Assembly (NCBI GenBank): GCA_910588075.1
Contig: CAJUOS010000017.1
Coordinates: forward strand, 1 to 37,621
DNA: 37,621 nt
Direction: 5' to 3'
Origin: an uncultured Erysipelotrichaceae bacterium
Lineage (GTDB): Bacteria; Bacillota_I; Bacilli_A; Erysipelotrichales; Coprobacillaceae
The translations under genes and the position numbers were made by a program. This document shows, one piece after another, positions 9,749 through 17,251 of this stretch (its first letter is position 1; every line of letters begins with the position of its first letter). The notes beneath the pieces are model-generated. The model was not told where the DNA came from, did no database searches, and saw only the letters and a list, made by a program, of their open reading frames with translations.

Positions 9749-10636
9749 TTATCCTTTCATTTGAGCAGCAACTTCTTCAGCAAAGTTTTCTTCTCTTTTT
9801 TGCATTCCTTCACCAACTTGGAAACGAACCATATCTAATACTTTTCCATTTCCTAAATATTGAGCAACAGTTTGATCAGGATCTTTAATGAATTCTTGAT
9901 CTACTAAGCACATTTCTTTTAAATTTTTATTTAAACGTCCTTGTACCATTTTTTCAACAATATTTTCTGGTTTTGGTCTTGCACTATTAGCATTTTCTTC
10001 TAAAGCTTGTGCTTTTAAAACAGCTAATTCTCTATCTAAAACATCTGCAGGAATAGCACTTCTATCAATATATTGAGGTGCACTTGCAGCAACATGCATA
10101 GCAACATCTCTTGCTTTTTCATCAGATGATTGTGCAACTTTTACTAATGCAGACATTTTTCCACCCATATGAGAATAAGCACCAAAAACTTCATCTGCAT
10201 TCTTAGTAATAACAACAAATCTTCTGAAACTTAATTTTTCACCAATTTTACCACTTTTTTCAGCAATAACTGTTTCTAAAGTTTTTCCATCTACATCTAA
10301 ATTTAATGCAGCTTCTAAATCTGCAGGATTTGCAGCAACAACTGTTTTTGCTACTAATTGAACTAATTCTTGGAACTCAGCATTTTTTGCAACAAAGTCA
10401 GTTTCTGAATTGACTTCAACAATTGCAGCAGCATCTCCATCAACAACAAAAGCAGTTAATCCTTCAGCAGCAATACGATCTGCTTTCTTTGCAGCTTTTG
10501 CAATTCCTTTTTCTCTTAACCAATCAAATGATTTTTCTAAATCACCATCACATGCTTCTAATGCTTTTTTACAATCCATCATTCCAGCACCAGTTTTTTC
10601 ACGTAATTCTTTTACTAATTTTGCACTAATTGCCAT
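9749..10636 (-). CDS. tsf: Translation elongation factor Ts
   Basis: Guanine-nucleotide exchange factor for EF-Tu. Starting at the ATG at 10636 gives 295 aa beginning MAISAKLVKELREKTGAG, the conserved EF-Ts start. The TDFVAKN motif that contacts EF-Tu is near residues 79-85, and the double core repeats follow. An in-frame ATG five codons upstream (10651) is actually part of the ribosome site ATGGAGG and is unlikely to be used. It follows rpsB by 60 nt with a hairpin in between, a classic place to adjust the S2:EF-Ts ratio. Confidence 0.97.
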   Translation of the reverse strand: MAISAKLVKELREKTGAGMMDCKKALEACDGDLEKSFDWLREKGIAKAAKKADRIAAEGLTAFVVDGDAAAIVEVNSETDFVAKNAEFQELVQLVAKTVVAANPADLEAALNLDVDGKTLETVIAEKSGKIGEKLSFRRFVVITKNADEVFGAYSHMGGKMSALVKVAQSSDEKARDVAMHVAASAPQYIDRSAIPADVLDRELAVLKAQALEENANSARPKPENIVEKMVQGRLNKNLKEMCLVDQEFIKDPDQTVAQYLGNGKVLDMVRFQVGEGMQKREENFAEEVAAQMKG

Positions 10637-10660
10637 TTTTTTATCCTCCATTTTTCTTTA

Positions 10661-10686
10661 TAAAAAAGGGAAAGTTTTCGCTTCCC
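10661..10686 (-). terminator. Terminator/attenuator between rpsB and tsf
   Basis: Minus-strand GGGAAGC (10680-10686) pairs with CUUUCCC (10668-10674), including a G-U pair that exists only in minus-strand RNA, followed by six U. The hairpin lies 10 nt after the rpsB stop. No promoter is visible in the roughly 25 nt left before tsf, so read-through is required and this is best seen as an attenuator lowering tsf relative to rpsB. Confidence 0.75.
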
Positions 10687-10696
10687 CATTATTCAA

Positions 10697-11560
10697 CTAT
10701 GCTTCAGTTTTTTCTTCAGCTTTAGCTGGTTTATTTACTTCAGCAGCTTTGTTGTTTCTAGGACGAGCATTATTCTTATATCTTGGTCCTCTTTGTTTAC
10801 TTTCTTCTACAGAAGCAACTGCATCATTCATAGATACTTCTTTATCATCTTCATCTTTAACATAAGCTACTGTTAAAGGTTCACCTTTTGCTTCACATAC
10901 AGCATCAGCCATTGCTCCAACAATTAACTTAACAGCTCTAATTGCATCATCATTTGCTGGAATAACATAATCCACTTCATCAGGATCACAATTTGTATCA
11001 ACAATACCAAATACTGGAATACCTAAAATTTTTGCTTCAGCAACCGCATTGTGTTCAACCTTAGGATCAACTACAAATACAGCATTAGGTAATCTTCTCA
11101 TTTCCTTAATACCACCTAAGTTCTTTTCTAACTTAGCTTGTTCTTTTTTCATTAAGATAGCTTCTTTTTTAGTAAATAATTCTAAAGTTCCATCTTCTTC
11201 CATTTTTTCTAATTCTTTTAATCTTCTAATTCTCTTTTGGATAGTTTTAAAGTTTGTTAATGTTCCACCTAACCAACGAGAATTAACATAGAAGCTTCCT
11301 GATCTTATAGCTTCTTCTTGTACAGCTTCTTGAGCTTGTTTTTTAGTTCCAACAAATAGAACTTTTCCACCTTTAGCAACAATATCCATCATAGCTGCAT
11401 ATGCTTCATCAATTTTATCAGATGATTTCTTTAAATCGATGATATAAATACCGTTTCTAGAAGTGAAAATATATGGAGCCATTTTTGGATTCCATCTTTT
11501 TGTTTGATGTCCAAAATGAACACCAACTTCTAATAATTTTTTCATTGAAATTACTGCCAT
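10697..11560 (-). CDS. rpsB: 30S ribosomal protein S2
   Basis: Binds the 30S head/body junction near S1/S21. From ATG 11560 the protein is 287 aa starting MAVISMKKLLEVGVHFGHQ, the standard S2 start, with AGGAGG at 11569-11574 spaced 8 nt. RWNPKMAPYIF, FVGTKKQAQ and the NSRWLGGTLTNF and PIFG(I)VDTNCDPD regions are conserved. The C-terminal tail of about 50 residues is longer than in E. coli, is rich in Lys/Arg/Glu/Asn, and is common in low-GC species. In-frame upstream ATGs (11605 and 11620) lack family similarity. First gene of rpsB-tsf-pyrH-frr. Confidence 0.97.
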   Translation of the reverse strand: MAVISMKKLLEVGVHFGHQTKRWNPKMAPYIFTSRNGIYIIDLKKSSDKIDEAYAAMMDIVAKGGKVLFVGTKKQAQEAVQEEAIRSGSFYVNSRWLGGTLTNFKTIQKRIRRLKELEKMEEDGTLELFTKKEAILMKKEQAKLEKNLGGIKEMRRLPNAVFVVDPKVEHNAVAEAKILGIPVFGIVDTNCDPDEVDYVIPANDDAIRAVKLIVGAMADAVCEAKGEPLTVAYVKDEDDKEVSMNDAVASVEESKQRGPRYKNNARPRNNKAAEVNKPAKAEEKTEA

Positions 11561-11668
11561 TGTAACTTCCTCCTTTTTGTTTTTTTCCTCCATTGTTTCT
11601 AACATAAACCACTCTTTCAAGCACTAGATTTATGAATTCACAATGTGTGTATTTTAAATACCTGTGAT

Positions 11669-11697
11669 ATGATAACATAATTAATTAAAAAAAACAA
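11669..11697 (-). promoter_or_regulatory. SigA-type promoter of the rpsB operon
   Basis: TTGTTT (11692-11697), 17-nt spacer, TATCAT (11669-11674) on the minus strand, about 110 nt upstream of the rpsB ATG. The leader contains small palindromes (near 11641-11662), but I cannot assign a known S2-leader fold. Confidence 0.5.
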
Positions 11698-11715
11698 GTT
11701 TATAACAATAATTTT

Positions 11716-12468
11716 CTATTTTTTTATAGATTTTAATAAATCAAATATAACATCCTTTTCATCATATAGAATAGAATTAAAAAAATAATAATTATGATAT
11801 CCTCTATGATAATATAAATTATTATGAATTTTTACTTTTTCACGTTGATATAATGATGGAATTTTACTATAAAACTCTCTTAAATATGTGGGAATAAATT
11901 TCATTAATAAAAATTGTTGATAAAAAAGATAACAAATAATCACAAATGTATTATAGCGAAAATAAAAAAATGATAAAACAACAAAACTAAAAACAGATAT
12001 TTTTAAACTAAAATATAAAGCACTTTTTAAATCAATGAATGATTGTAATATCAAACAAATAACTCTATGTCCATCCATTGGATAAATAGGTAATAAATTA
12101 AAAAAGAAAACAAATGAATTCATAAGATATAATTCTTCTTGTAAAGCCCCTTGAAATACATTAGAAATTATATAATATATAAATAAATGACTACATGGTC
12201 CAGCCAAGACTACACATAATTCATGACTTATAGGATGAAAATAAAAATCATCTAATGATAAATAAGCCCCAAATGGAAGAATTTCAATTTTATTTATTGT
12301 AAAATGAAAATAATATGCCATCAAAAGATGGCATAATTCATGTATACATACAATTGTTAAAGCAATCAAATATGATGTTAAATAATGACCTAAATAAGCT
12401 ATTAAAATATATATGCTTGTTAAAAAATGAATATGAATATCAAGATGAAATTTCTTCAAATGTATCAT
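11716..12468 (-). CDS. spoIVFB: Sporulation intramembrane metalloprotease, SpoIVFB-like (M50)
   Basis: In Bacillus this mother-cell enzyme cleaves pro-SigK in the outer forespore membrane. 250 aa, very hydrophobic, with about six membrane segments. Zinc motif HELCH at residues 43-47 (His43, Glu44, His47) and the third ligand Asp132 in LLPIYPMDG. LAGPCSHL near 88-95 is the usual conserved loop between them. It overlaps the upstream spoIVFA-like gene by 29 nt and is last in mreC-mreD-minC-minD-spoIVFA-spoIVFB, the same order as in B. subtilis. The C-terminal CBS domain found in some homologs is not evident; a positively charged tail is present instead. Function follows from motif plus position. 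Confidence 0.85.
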   Translation of the reverse strand: MIHLKKFHLDIHIHFLTSIYILIAYLGHYLTSYLIALTIVCIHELCHLLMAYYFHFTINKIEILPFGAYLSLDDFYFHPISHELCVVLAGPCSHLFIYYIISNVFQGALQEELYLMNSFVFFFNLLPIYPMDGHRVICLILQSFIDLKSALYFSLKISVFSFVVLSFFYFRYNTFVIICYLFYQQFLLMKFIPTYLREFYSKIPSLYQREKVKIHNNLYYHRGYHNYYFFNSILYDEKDVIFDLLKSIKK

Positions 12469-13027
12469 AATCTATTTCTTTTTCTCCTTGCGTAAAAATA
12501 ATCATGACTTGTTTATTATATGTCCCAATAATAGTTGCTGTATCAACTTGATCATATAAACTTACAAATACATCTGTTAATTGCCCATATGTTACTTCCA
12601 CATTATTATCTAAAAGAACTGTAATATATTTGCCTAATAATTTTTGTTCTCCTACATAAATAACTCGCCCTTTAGAAAAGTTTAAAACTTCATTTGTTTG
12701 ATTGGTATAAAAATTGTCTTTAACATGTGTATAATTCACTTGATTTGAAACCATCACAACATCTTCATCAGAAACAAAACGTGTTAATTGCTGATTCATC
12801 CATTGAGCAACTTGTTTCAATCTTAAATCATTAAGAACATAATCTTTAATTTGTTCCCCATTAGGACTTACCTTAACATATGCACAAACAGCAATTCCTA
12901 CTAATAATACAACCATACATTTAATCATGGAATTATACAATTTTGAAAAATGATAATCAGTTAATGTTGGTTGACGTCTCGCACGTCTTTTTTCCATTCT
13001 TTTTTTTATTTCATCTATTTCGTTCAC
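12440..13027 (-). CDS. spoIVFA: SpoIVFA-like protein with degenerate M23/LytM domain
   Basis: Regulatory partner that holds and inhibits SpoIVFB in Bacillus. 195 aa: a basic cytoplasmic N-terminus (KKRMEKRRARRQ), one membrane segment near residues 34-50, then an extracytoplasmic region ending in an M23-like fold (GKYITVLLDNNVEVTYGQL, about 138-156). The LytM metal ligands are missing: the usual YxHL/HxH reads YGQL, so it is probably non-catalytic, as in SpoIVFA. The start is GTG with AGGTG 8 nt upstream. It overlaps spoIVFB by 29 nt and follows minD by 44 nt. Assignment rests on architecture and synteny more than on sequence identity. Confidence 0.75.
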   Translation of the reverse strand: MNEIDEIKKRMEKRRARRQPTLTDYHFSKLYNSMIKCMVVLLVGIAVCAYVKVSPNGEQIKDYVLNDLRLKQVAQWMNQQLTRFVSDEDVVMVSNQVNYTHVKDNFYTNQTNEVLNFSKGRVIYVGEQKLLGKYITVLLDNNVEVTYGQLTDVFVSLYDQVDTATIIGTYNKQVMIIFTQGEKEIDYDTFEEISS

Positions 13028-13071
13028 AAGTATGTCACCTCATTTATACTTATGAAAAAATTTATAAATTA

Positions 13072-13848
13072 TTATCTAAAAATTCTTTCAAACAATGGTT
13101 TCTTTTTATTTTTTTGAAAAGCAACCTCTTCTCCTTCCAATCTTCGCACTATTCTGTCAAAACATCCAACCATATGAGATTGATTATTCATATAAATAGG
13201 TAATCCCTTATTATTGGCTTCAATCATAGAATGATCATCATATACAATTCCTAATAAAGGAATAGATAAAATATCATGAGCATCTTTCAAAGTCAAACAT
13301 CTTCCTTTATGTACATCATCTTCATTATATTTATTAACTATCATATGTAAATTATTCACACCTTGTTTCAACAGTAACCCTACTACTCTATCAGCATCTC
13401 TTAAAGATACAATATCAAGCGTTACAACAATAATTGCTTCATTAGATAAACCACTAGCATATTGAAAACCTTTTTCAATACCTGCTGGACTATCAATCAA
13501 AATATAATCAAAATCTTTCTTTAATTCTTCTATCATCTTTATCATATATTCTACGTTTAAATTTTCTAATGATAATGATTTACAAGCAGGTAATAAAAAC
13601 AATGAGTGCATTCTTTTGTCTTTGACTAAAATTTGTTGTAATGTACACTTACTTTGAATAACATCTTTCAAATCATAAATAACTCTATTTTCCAATCCCA
13701 TCATAACATCCAAATTCTTTAAACCAAAATCAGCATCTATTAAACATACCTTTGCTCCTTTTTTAGCCAAAGCATATCCAATATTAATAGACATACTACT
13801 CTTTCCTACTCCACCTTTACCTGAAGTTAAAACAATGATTCTTGTCAT
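13072..13848 (-). CDS. minD: Septum-site determining ATPase MinD
   Basis: ParA/MinD-type ATPase that recruits MinC to the membrane to block polar septation. From ATG 13848 it is 258 aa with the deviant Walker A SGKGGVGKSS at residues 9-18 (signature Lys11 and Lys16), CLIDADFGLKNLD, and Walker B-like DYILIDSPAG. The C-terminal KKKPLFERIF forms the amphipathic membrane-targeting helix. Ten further N-terminal residues are possible from 13878, but AGGAGG (13855-13860) spaced 6 nt fixes the start at 13848. The start lies 32 nt inside minC, so the two are translationally coupled. Confidence 0.96.
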   Translation of the reverse strand: MTRIIVLTSGKGGVGKSSMSINIGYALAKKGAKVCLIDADFGLKNLDVMMGLENRVIYDLKDVIQSKCTLQQILVKDKRMHSLFLLPACKSLSLENLNVEYMIKMIEELKKDFDYILIDSPAGIEKGFQYASGLSNEAIIVVTLDIVSLRDADRVVGLLLKQGVNNLHMIVNKYNEDDVHKGRCLTLKDAHDILSIPLLGIVYDDHSMIEANNKGLPIYMNNQSHMVGCFDRIVRRLEGEEVAFQKNKKKPLFERIFR

Positions 13849-14407
13849 AACCATCCTCCTCATTACATACAATTTCATTATCTTTATAATAAATACTTAC
13901 AAATGCAGATGTTGTCACATCATGCAAAATTTTTCGATTTATTATAATTTGAGCATGCGAAAAGTGATGACCATATATTTTAACATCGCCATTCATTGCA
14001 ACTATAACTCCTCTCACTTCATTTAAAAAATAGACATCATGATAACAATAAACATATCCTCCAGTATTTATAATCCCTAAAAATAATGTTTCTTGATAAA
14101 CATAAATTTCTTCTCCATTATGTATTTGTTCTTTATTCATATCTATATGTTGATATTGATGTGGAATAGAAATGCCTTCAAATAATATTTTCTTTTTTTG
14201 TTGAATAATATCTATTAAATTCTTTAATTCATTATCTTTCAATTGTCGACATCCAAAATCAAAAAAAGCTCTTGGATAATAACTATCTTGATTAAAGATA
14301 GGTTGTTCCAAAAGCTGATTTAATTCTTTTAAAATTTCTTCAAAATAAATATTCTCATTACATTTTAAAACAAGAACATCATTAATCCCTTTTACTTCAA
14401 TATTCAT
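13817..14407 (-). CDS. minC: Septum-site determining protein MinC
   Basis: FtsZ-assembly inhibitor activated by MinD. From ATG 14407 it is 196 aa. The N-terminal FtsZ-inhibiting domain covers about residues 1-100 and is poorly conserved. The C-terminal beta-helical MinD-binding domain is recognisable: GIINTGGYVYCYHDVYFLNE, then VRGVIVAMNGDVKIYGHHFS, in place of the classic GGNIHVYG...GRALAG. A GAGGT site (14414-14418) lies 6 nt before ATG, and the ATG overlaps the mreD stop (TAATG). The long upstream extension to 14590 overlaps mreD and is not coding. Identification is helped by its place between mreD and minD. Confidence 0.85.
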   Translation of the reverse strand: MNIEVKGINDVLVLKCNENIYFEEILKELNQLLEQPIFNQDSYYPRAFFDFGCRQLKDNELKNLIDIIQQKKKILFEGISIPHQYQHIDMNKEQIHNGEEIYVYQETLFLGIINTGGYVYCYHDVYFLNEVRGVIVAMNGDVKIYGHHFSHAQIIINRKILHDVTTSAFVSIYYKDNEIVCNEEDGYDKNHCFNFR

Positions 14408-14916
14408 TATTTCACCTCTATTTTGATATGATTGTAGACCCAATATACCAAAAAAGATAAAACCAAATTCAATGCTAATGTTGGTAATAATCTCATCAAA
14501 GCAAAATTCATTAAAGAATAATTTGTCATATTGGTAATCCACATCAACCAATATACAATAATCTCTTCTACAAGAATTGTCGAAACACAAAAAACTGATG
14601 CTTCTATAAGAGAAAGTGATTCAATTTTTATAATATAAGATCGAACAAAAGCGATTAAACAATAAATAAGTATATATATAGCTAAAGAATTAGAATAAAC
14701 AACTGAATAATAAACTCCACTAACAGCTGCAAAAAAATATCTTTCAGGTCCTTTAACTGTTTTGACCAATAAAGCAAACATCATTAATCCTATACAAGGA
14801 ATAATTGTAATAGATGTTTTTGTATAATTATATGGAAGAAAAAAACTAATAGTACTATCAATAATAAAACATATAAACAATGTTATAAAACATTTATATA
14901 AATAGTTCTCTTTCAT
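14407..14916 (-). CDS. mreD: Rod shape-determining protein MreD
   Basis: Integral membrane partner of MreC in the elongasome. 169 aa with five or six hydrophobic segments and the short charged loop GPERYFFAAVSGVYYSVVYS, typical of MreD length and topology. The start overlaps the mreC stop by 4 nt and the stop overlaps the minC start by 1 nt. Primary sequence is weakly conserved in this family, so the call leans on topology and on its place between mreC and minC. Confidence 0.85.
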   Translation of the reverse strand: MKENYLYKCFITLFICFIIDSTISFFLPYNYTKTSITIIPCIGLMMFALLVKTVKGPERYFFAAVSGVYYSVVYSNSLAIYILIYCLIAFVRSYIIKIESLSLIEASVFCVSTILVEEIIVYWLMWITNMTNYSLMNFALMRLLPTLALNLVLSFLVYWVYNHIKIEVK

Positions 14917-15770
14917 TTCTCATTAACCCTTTGCACAACAGCAACATAGTTTAAGGAATCAAAATCAGCACTAGGCTTAACTAAGCATGATGATTCAATA
15001 GTTTCACTTTTAGAGGTATAATTTTCAACAGTTCCTACAAGTATCCCTTTAGGACTTTTTCCAATACCACCTAATCCACTTGTTACAACTTTAGCATTCT
15101 TATCTATTTTTTCTACATCACTTAATAAAGTAATACGATACGCCTTCTTTTCAATATCATATCTATTAAGCAATCCATAATATTCTTTGCCTCCACTTAT
15201 AATCATAACTGGTAATTGACTTTTTGATTTTTCACTACATAGAAGTGAAACAGTTGCTGATAATTCATTCACTTGAGTTACAGTTCCAATCATTCCTTTA
15301 GAACTAATAACAGCCATTCCTTCCTTAATATGTGAAGATTTACCAAGATTTATAGTGACTTCATTATTCCAACTTTCAACGTCTCTTGCGATTACTGTTG
15401 TTTGCATAACTTTATAATCAGTTGGTAAATAATTTATATTGGTTAATTCTTTTAACTGTTCTAATTCAGAAGATAAGACCTCATTCAAAGCAGCTTCTCT
15501 TGCATATTTGTCTAATTGTTCCTTTAATTGTGCATTTTCTTCATATACATCTTTTAATTCATTATATTCAGAAAATAATCCACCAATATATTTAATGGGT
15601 GTCTTAATTACATAATATTCAATATTAGCAATTGTATCTTTAAAAATAGATTCTATTGAAGAAGCTGATCTATTCATCAATAAAGTAAAAATAGAAAATA
15701 CAATAAGTATAATTGTTACTATTACAATTCTTTTGTTATGTTTATTTAACTTATCATGTCTTTTATACAA
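14913..15770 (-). CDS. mreC: Rod shape-determining protein MreC
   Basis: Bitopic elongasome scaffold. One membrane anchor near residues 15-35, a coiled coil (about 65-100, EYNELKDVYEENAQLKEQL), then the double beta-barrel domain with VIARDVESWNNEVTINLG and GMIGTV. I chose the TTG at 15770 (285 aa): AGGGGTG (15776-15782) lies 5 nt upstream. The in-frame ATG at 15797 has no ribosome site and falls inside the -10 box of the operon promoter, so it would not be transcribed. An ATG at 15785 also lacks a site. mreB, normally just upstream, is absent here; radC is the neighbour instead. Confidence 0.93.
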   Translation of the reverse strand: MYKRHDKLNKHNKRIVIVTIILIVFSIFTLLMNRSASSIESIFKDTIANIEYYVIKTPIKYIGGLFSEYNELKDVYEENAQLKEQLDKYAREAALNEVLSSELEQLKELTNINYLPTDYKVMQTTVIARDVESWNNEVTINLGKSSHIKEGMAVISSKGMIGTVTQVNELSATVSLLCSEKSKSQLPVMIISGGKEYYGLLNRYDIEKKAYRITLLSDVEKIDKNAKVVTSGLGGIGKSPKGILVGTVENYTSKSETIESSCLVKPSADFDSLNYVAVVQRVNEK

Positions 15771-15795
15771 AGTATCACCCCTCATCAATACAATC

Positions 15796-15824
15796 ATTAT
15801 AATATTAACAACTCAAAAAAGCAA
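15796..15824 (-). promoter_or_regulatory. SigA-type promoter of the mreCD-minCD-spoIVFAB operon
   Basis: TTGCTT (15819-15824), 17-nt spacer, perfect TATAAT (15796-15801). It lies directly after the radC terminator. The predicted start of transcription (about 15789) is downstream of the ATG at 15797, which supports the TTG start of mreC. Confidence 0.7.
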
Positions 15825-15825
15825 T

Positions 15826-15859
15826 TCAAAAAAAGATAAACATTACACATGCTTATCTT
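15826..15859 (-). terminator. Terminator of the radC transcript
   Basis: Eleven-bp stem 15833-15843/15849-15859 (one G-U pair in minus-strand RNA) with a 5-nt loop, then seven U. The 5' arm is inside the last radC codons and the stop codon is at the loop. Confidence 0.85.
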
Positions 15860-16526
15860 GATAACATTGATGAGATTTAATACTAAAAAACTCATTCCAA
15901 CCTATAATAATATGATCTATAACTTCAATTGCCATCATTTCTCCTAAAACTTCAAATTGTTTTGTTAAAAAAATATCTTCTTCACTTGGTCGACTATCAC
16001 CGCTGGGATGATTATGACATAAAACAATTTTAGCACTATTAATATTAATAGCTTCACGAAATACTTCTCTAGGTGTTACAACACTTACATTTAATGATCC
16101 AATAAAAATGATTTTCTTTTTTAAAACACAATTTTTATTATCTAAACAAATCAATAAAAAATGTTCTTGTTTTAAAAACATCATTTCTCCTTTAATATAC
16201 TCATATATATGATAAGGATTATTAAATTGAATATGTTCTTTTTGATTACTTTTTAACCTTTTTCCAATCTCAATAATACTTAATAACTCTATTGCTTTTG
16301 CTCTTTTAATACCTTTTAATGAAATAAGTGTTGCATAATTAACATTCATTAATTGTGAAAAACCACCAATTTCATTTAACAATCTTTGTGAAAGTTGTAA
16401 AACAGATTCATTTTTATTACCAGTCCTTAAGACCAAGGCTAATAATTCAACATTACTTAAAGATTCAATACCATAAGCTATGGCTTTTTCTCGTGGATTT
16501 TCTTCTTGAGGTAAAGATTTAATCAT
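15843..16526 (-). CDS. radC: RadC/YsxA family JAMM-domain protein
   Basis: Conserved protein of unknown in vivo role, once linked to DNA repair. From ATG 16526 it has 227 aa and starts MIKSLPQEENPREK, like the family. An N-terminal helix-hairpin-helix region (about 30-75: LRTG, LNEIGGFSQL, LKGIKRAKA) precedes the MPN+/JAMM metalloprotease-like domain with HNHPSGDSRPSEED (His171, His173, Asp177). Start choice: AAAGGA 7 nt upstream of 16526; the ATG at 16550 adds eight residues and has no good site. It overlaps the upstream SPOR gene by 8 nt. B. subtilis has the same spoIIB-(maf)-radC-mre order. Confidence 0.93.
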   Translation of the reverse strand: MIKSLPQEENPREKAIAYGIESLSNVELLALVLRTGNKNESVLQLSQRLLNEIGGFSQLMNVNYATLISLKGIKRAKAIELLSIIEIGKRLKSNQKEHIQFNNPYHIYEYIKGEMMFLKQEHFLLICLDNKNCVLKKKIIFIGSLNVSVVTPREVFREAININSAKIVLCHNHPSGDSRPSEEDIFLTKQFEVLGEMMAIEVIDHIIIGWNEFFSIKSHQCYQDKHV

Positions 16527-16878
16527 TATTTTTTCCTTTAGATAATTCATCTAATAATTGAGAAGTATTCATATCCTGAGAAACAACATATTCTTTTATA
16601 ATCCCTTTTACTTTTTGAGAATGTTTTTCAATTTCTTCATGTTTTTCAGTAATCATAGATAAAACATAAAATTGACCATCTTTCTTATAAGAATAACCTT
16701 TATATCCATCTTCTTGTAATTCATTTAATTTACTATTTCTATTCTTTTCTTCCTTATAAATACCTACTTGATATACATAATATGTCTTTTGTCCAAAAGA
16801 TGAAACATATGTAAATATTCCCATACAAACAAATGAAAAAAGTAAACCCATAATAATTATTTTTATTTCAAACTTCAT
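16519..16878 (-). CDS. SPOR-domain membrane protein, SpoIIB-like
   Basis: 119 aa: a short cytoplasmic start, one membrane segment (residues 6-26), then a SPOR-like region (about 32-95, YYVYQVGIYKEEKNRNSKL, GYKGYSYKKDGQFYVL) with the alternating beta/alpha pattern that binds denuded septal glycan. The polar tail is about 25 residues. GGAGGGAT precedes the ATG. In B. subtilis the SPOR protein SpoIIB is encoded just upstream of maf and radC, so this is probably the positional equivalent, helping engulfment-stage septal wall turnover. That link is inference from domain and synteny; sequence is too divergent for a firm name. Confidence 0.65.
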   Translation of the reverse strand: MKFEIKIIIMGLLFSFVCMGIFTYVSSFGQKTYYVYQVGIYKEEKNRNSKLNELQEDGYKGYSYKKDGQFYVLSMITEKHEEIEKHSQKVKGIIKEYVVSQDMNTSQLLDELSKGKNND

Positions 16879-16911
16879 AATTATCCCTCCATATCATTAA
16901 TATATGAAATC

Positions 16912-16935
16912 ATAAAGGCACATATGTGCCTTTAT
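16912..16935 (-). terminator. 24-bp perfect palindrome between the 54-aa gene and the SPOR gene
   Basis: A perfect palindrome with GGCACATATGTGCC at its centre starts 1 nt after the stop of the 54-aa ORF. In RNA it gives a strong hairpin, but the following U-tract is poor (UUUAUGAUUUC). A TATAAA box overlaps its edge, 17 nt from a weak TTCAAT, so it could alternatively be an operator at the start of the SPOR-radC transcript. Confidence 0.5.
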
Positions 16936-16936
16936 A

Positions 16937-17101
16937 CTAATTTTTCCACTCTAATTGAAGAAGTCGAGGGATAGATATACGTCCTTTTTTAGATTTATAA
17001 ATTTTATACAACCCTGCACCTAATAATAAATATAAAATAGCAGTTCCTATAACTGATCCTCCACATGTTTCATACTGTTGTTGTAAAGTAAGTTCTTTCA
17101 T
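16937..17101 (-). CDS. 54-aa small membrane peptide with double-glycine-type leader
   Basis: Not a recognised family. ATG at 17101 has a very good ribosome site, AAAGGAG (17108-17114), 6 nt upstream. The first 15 residues, MKELTLQQQYETCGG, look like a bacteriocin-type leader (MKEL..Q......GG). After GG comes a membrane segment SVIGTAILYLLLGAGLY (16-32), then a basic tail IYKSKKGRISIPRLLQ and a final EWKN. It sits alone between the valS terminator and a palindrome, so it is its own small unit. No transporter or maturation gene is adjacent. Possibilities: an orphan class II bacteriocin or signalling peptide, or a small membrane protein whose start mimics a leader by chance. The ORF is real by its ribosome site; the function is unknown. 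Confidence 0.6.
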   Translation of the reverse strand: MKELTLQQQYETCGGSVIGTAILYLLLGAGLYKIYKSKKGRISIPRLLQLEWKN

Positions 17102-17170
17102 AATTTTCTCCTTTCAATAGTAACCCCCCTACTTTTATATTCATTTTATTTTTACAAATTTCTTCAAAAA

Positions 17171-17251
17171 ATAAAAAAAAGAGTATTTTGAAGTGAATCG
17201 AATTATTTGAATATTCAAATAATTTGATTTTACCTCATTTCTACTCTTTTT
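17171..17251 (-). terminator. Long terminator hairpin of valS
   Basis: Outer 10-bp stem 17176-17185/17242-17251, a second 5-bp helix (GAGGU/ACUUC) and a long AT-rich inner palindrome (about 17198-17225), followed in minus RNA by a run of eight U or more. The valS stop (17250-17252) is inside the stem. Confidence 0.8.

Noticed and set aside
10410..10865. Long plus-strand ORF across tsf/rpsB
   Set aside because: It is antisense to two certain genes and has the Ala/Ser-rich composition expected from reading their complement; no ribosome site.
11590..11662. Known S2-protein leader RNA before rpsB
   Set aside because: Small palindromes are present, but nothing matches a described S2 leader fold.
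14408..14590. N-terminal extension of MinC
   Set aside because: Overlaps mreD in another frame; the ribosome site and the MinC start fit ATG 14407.
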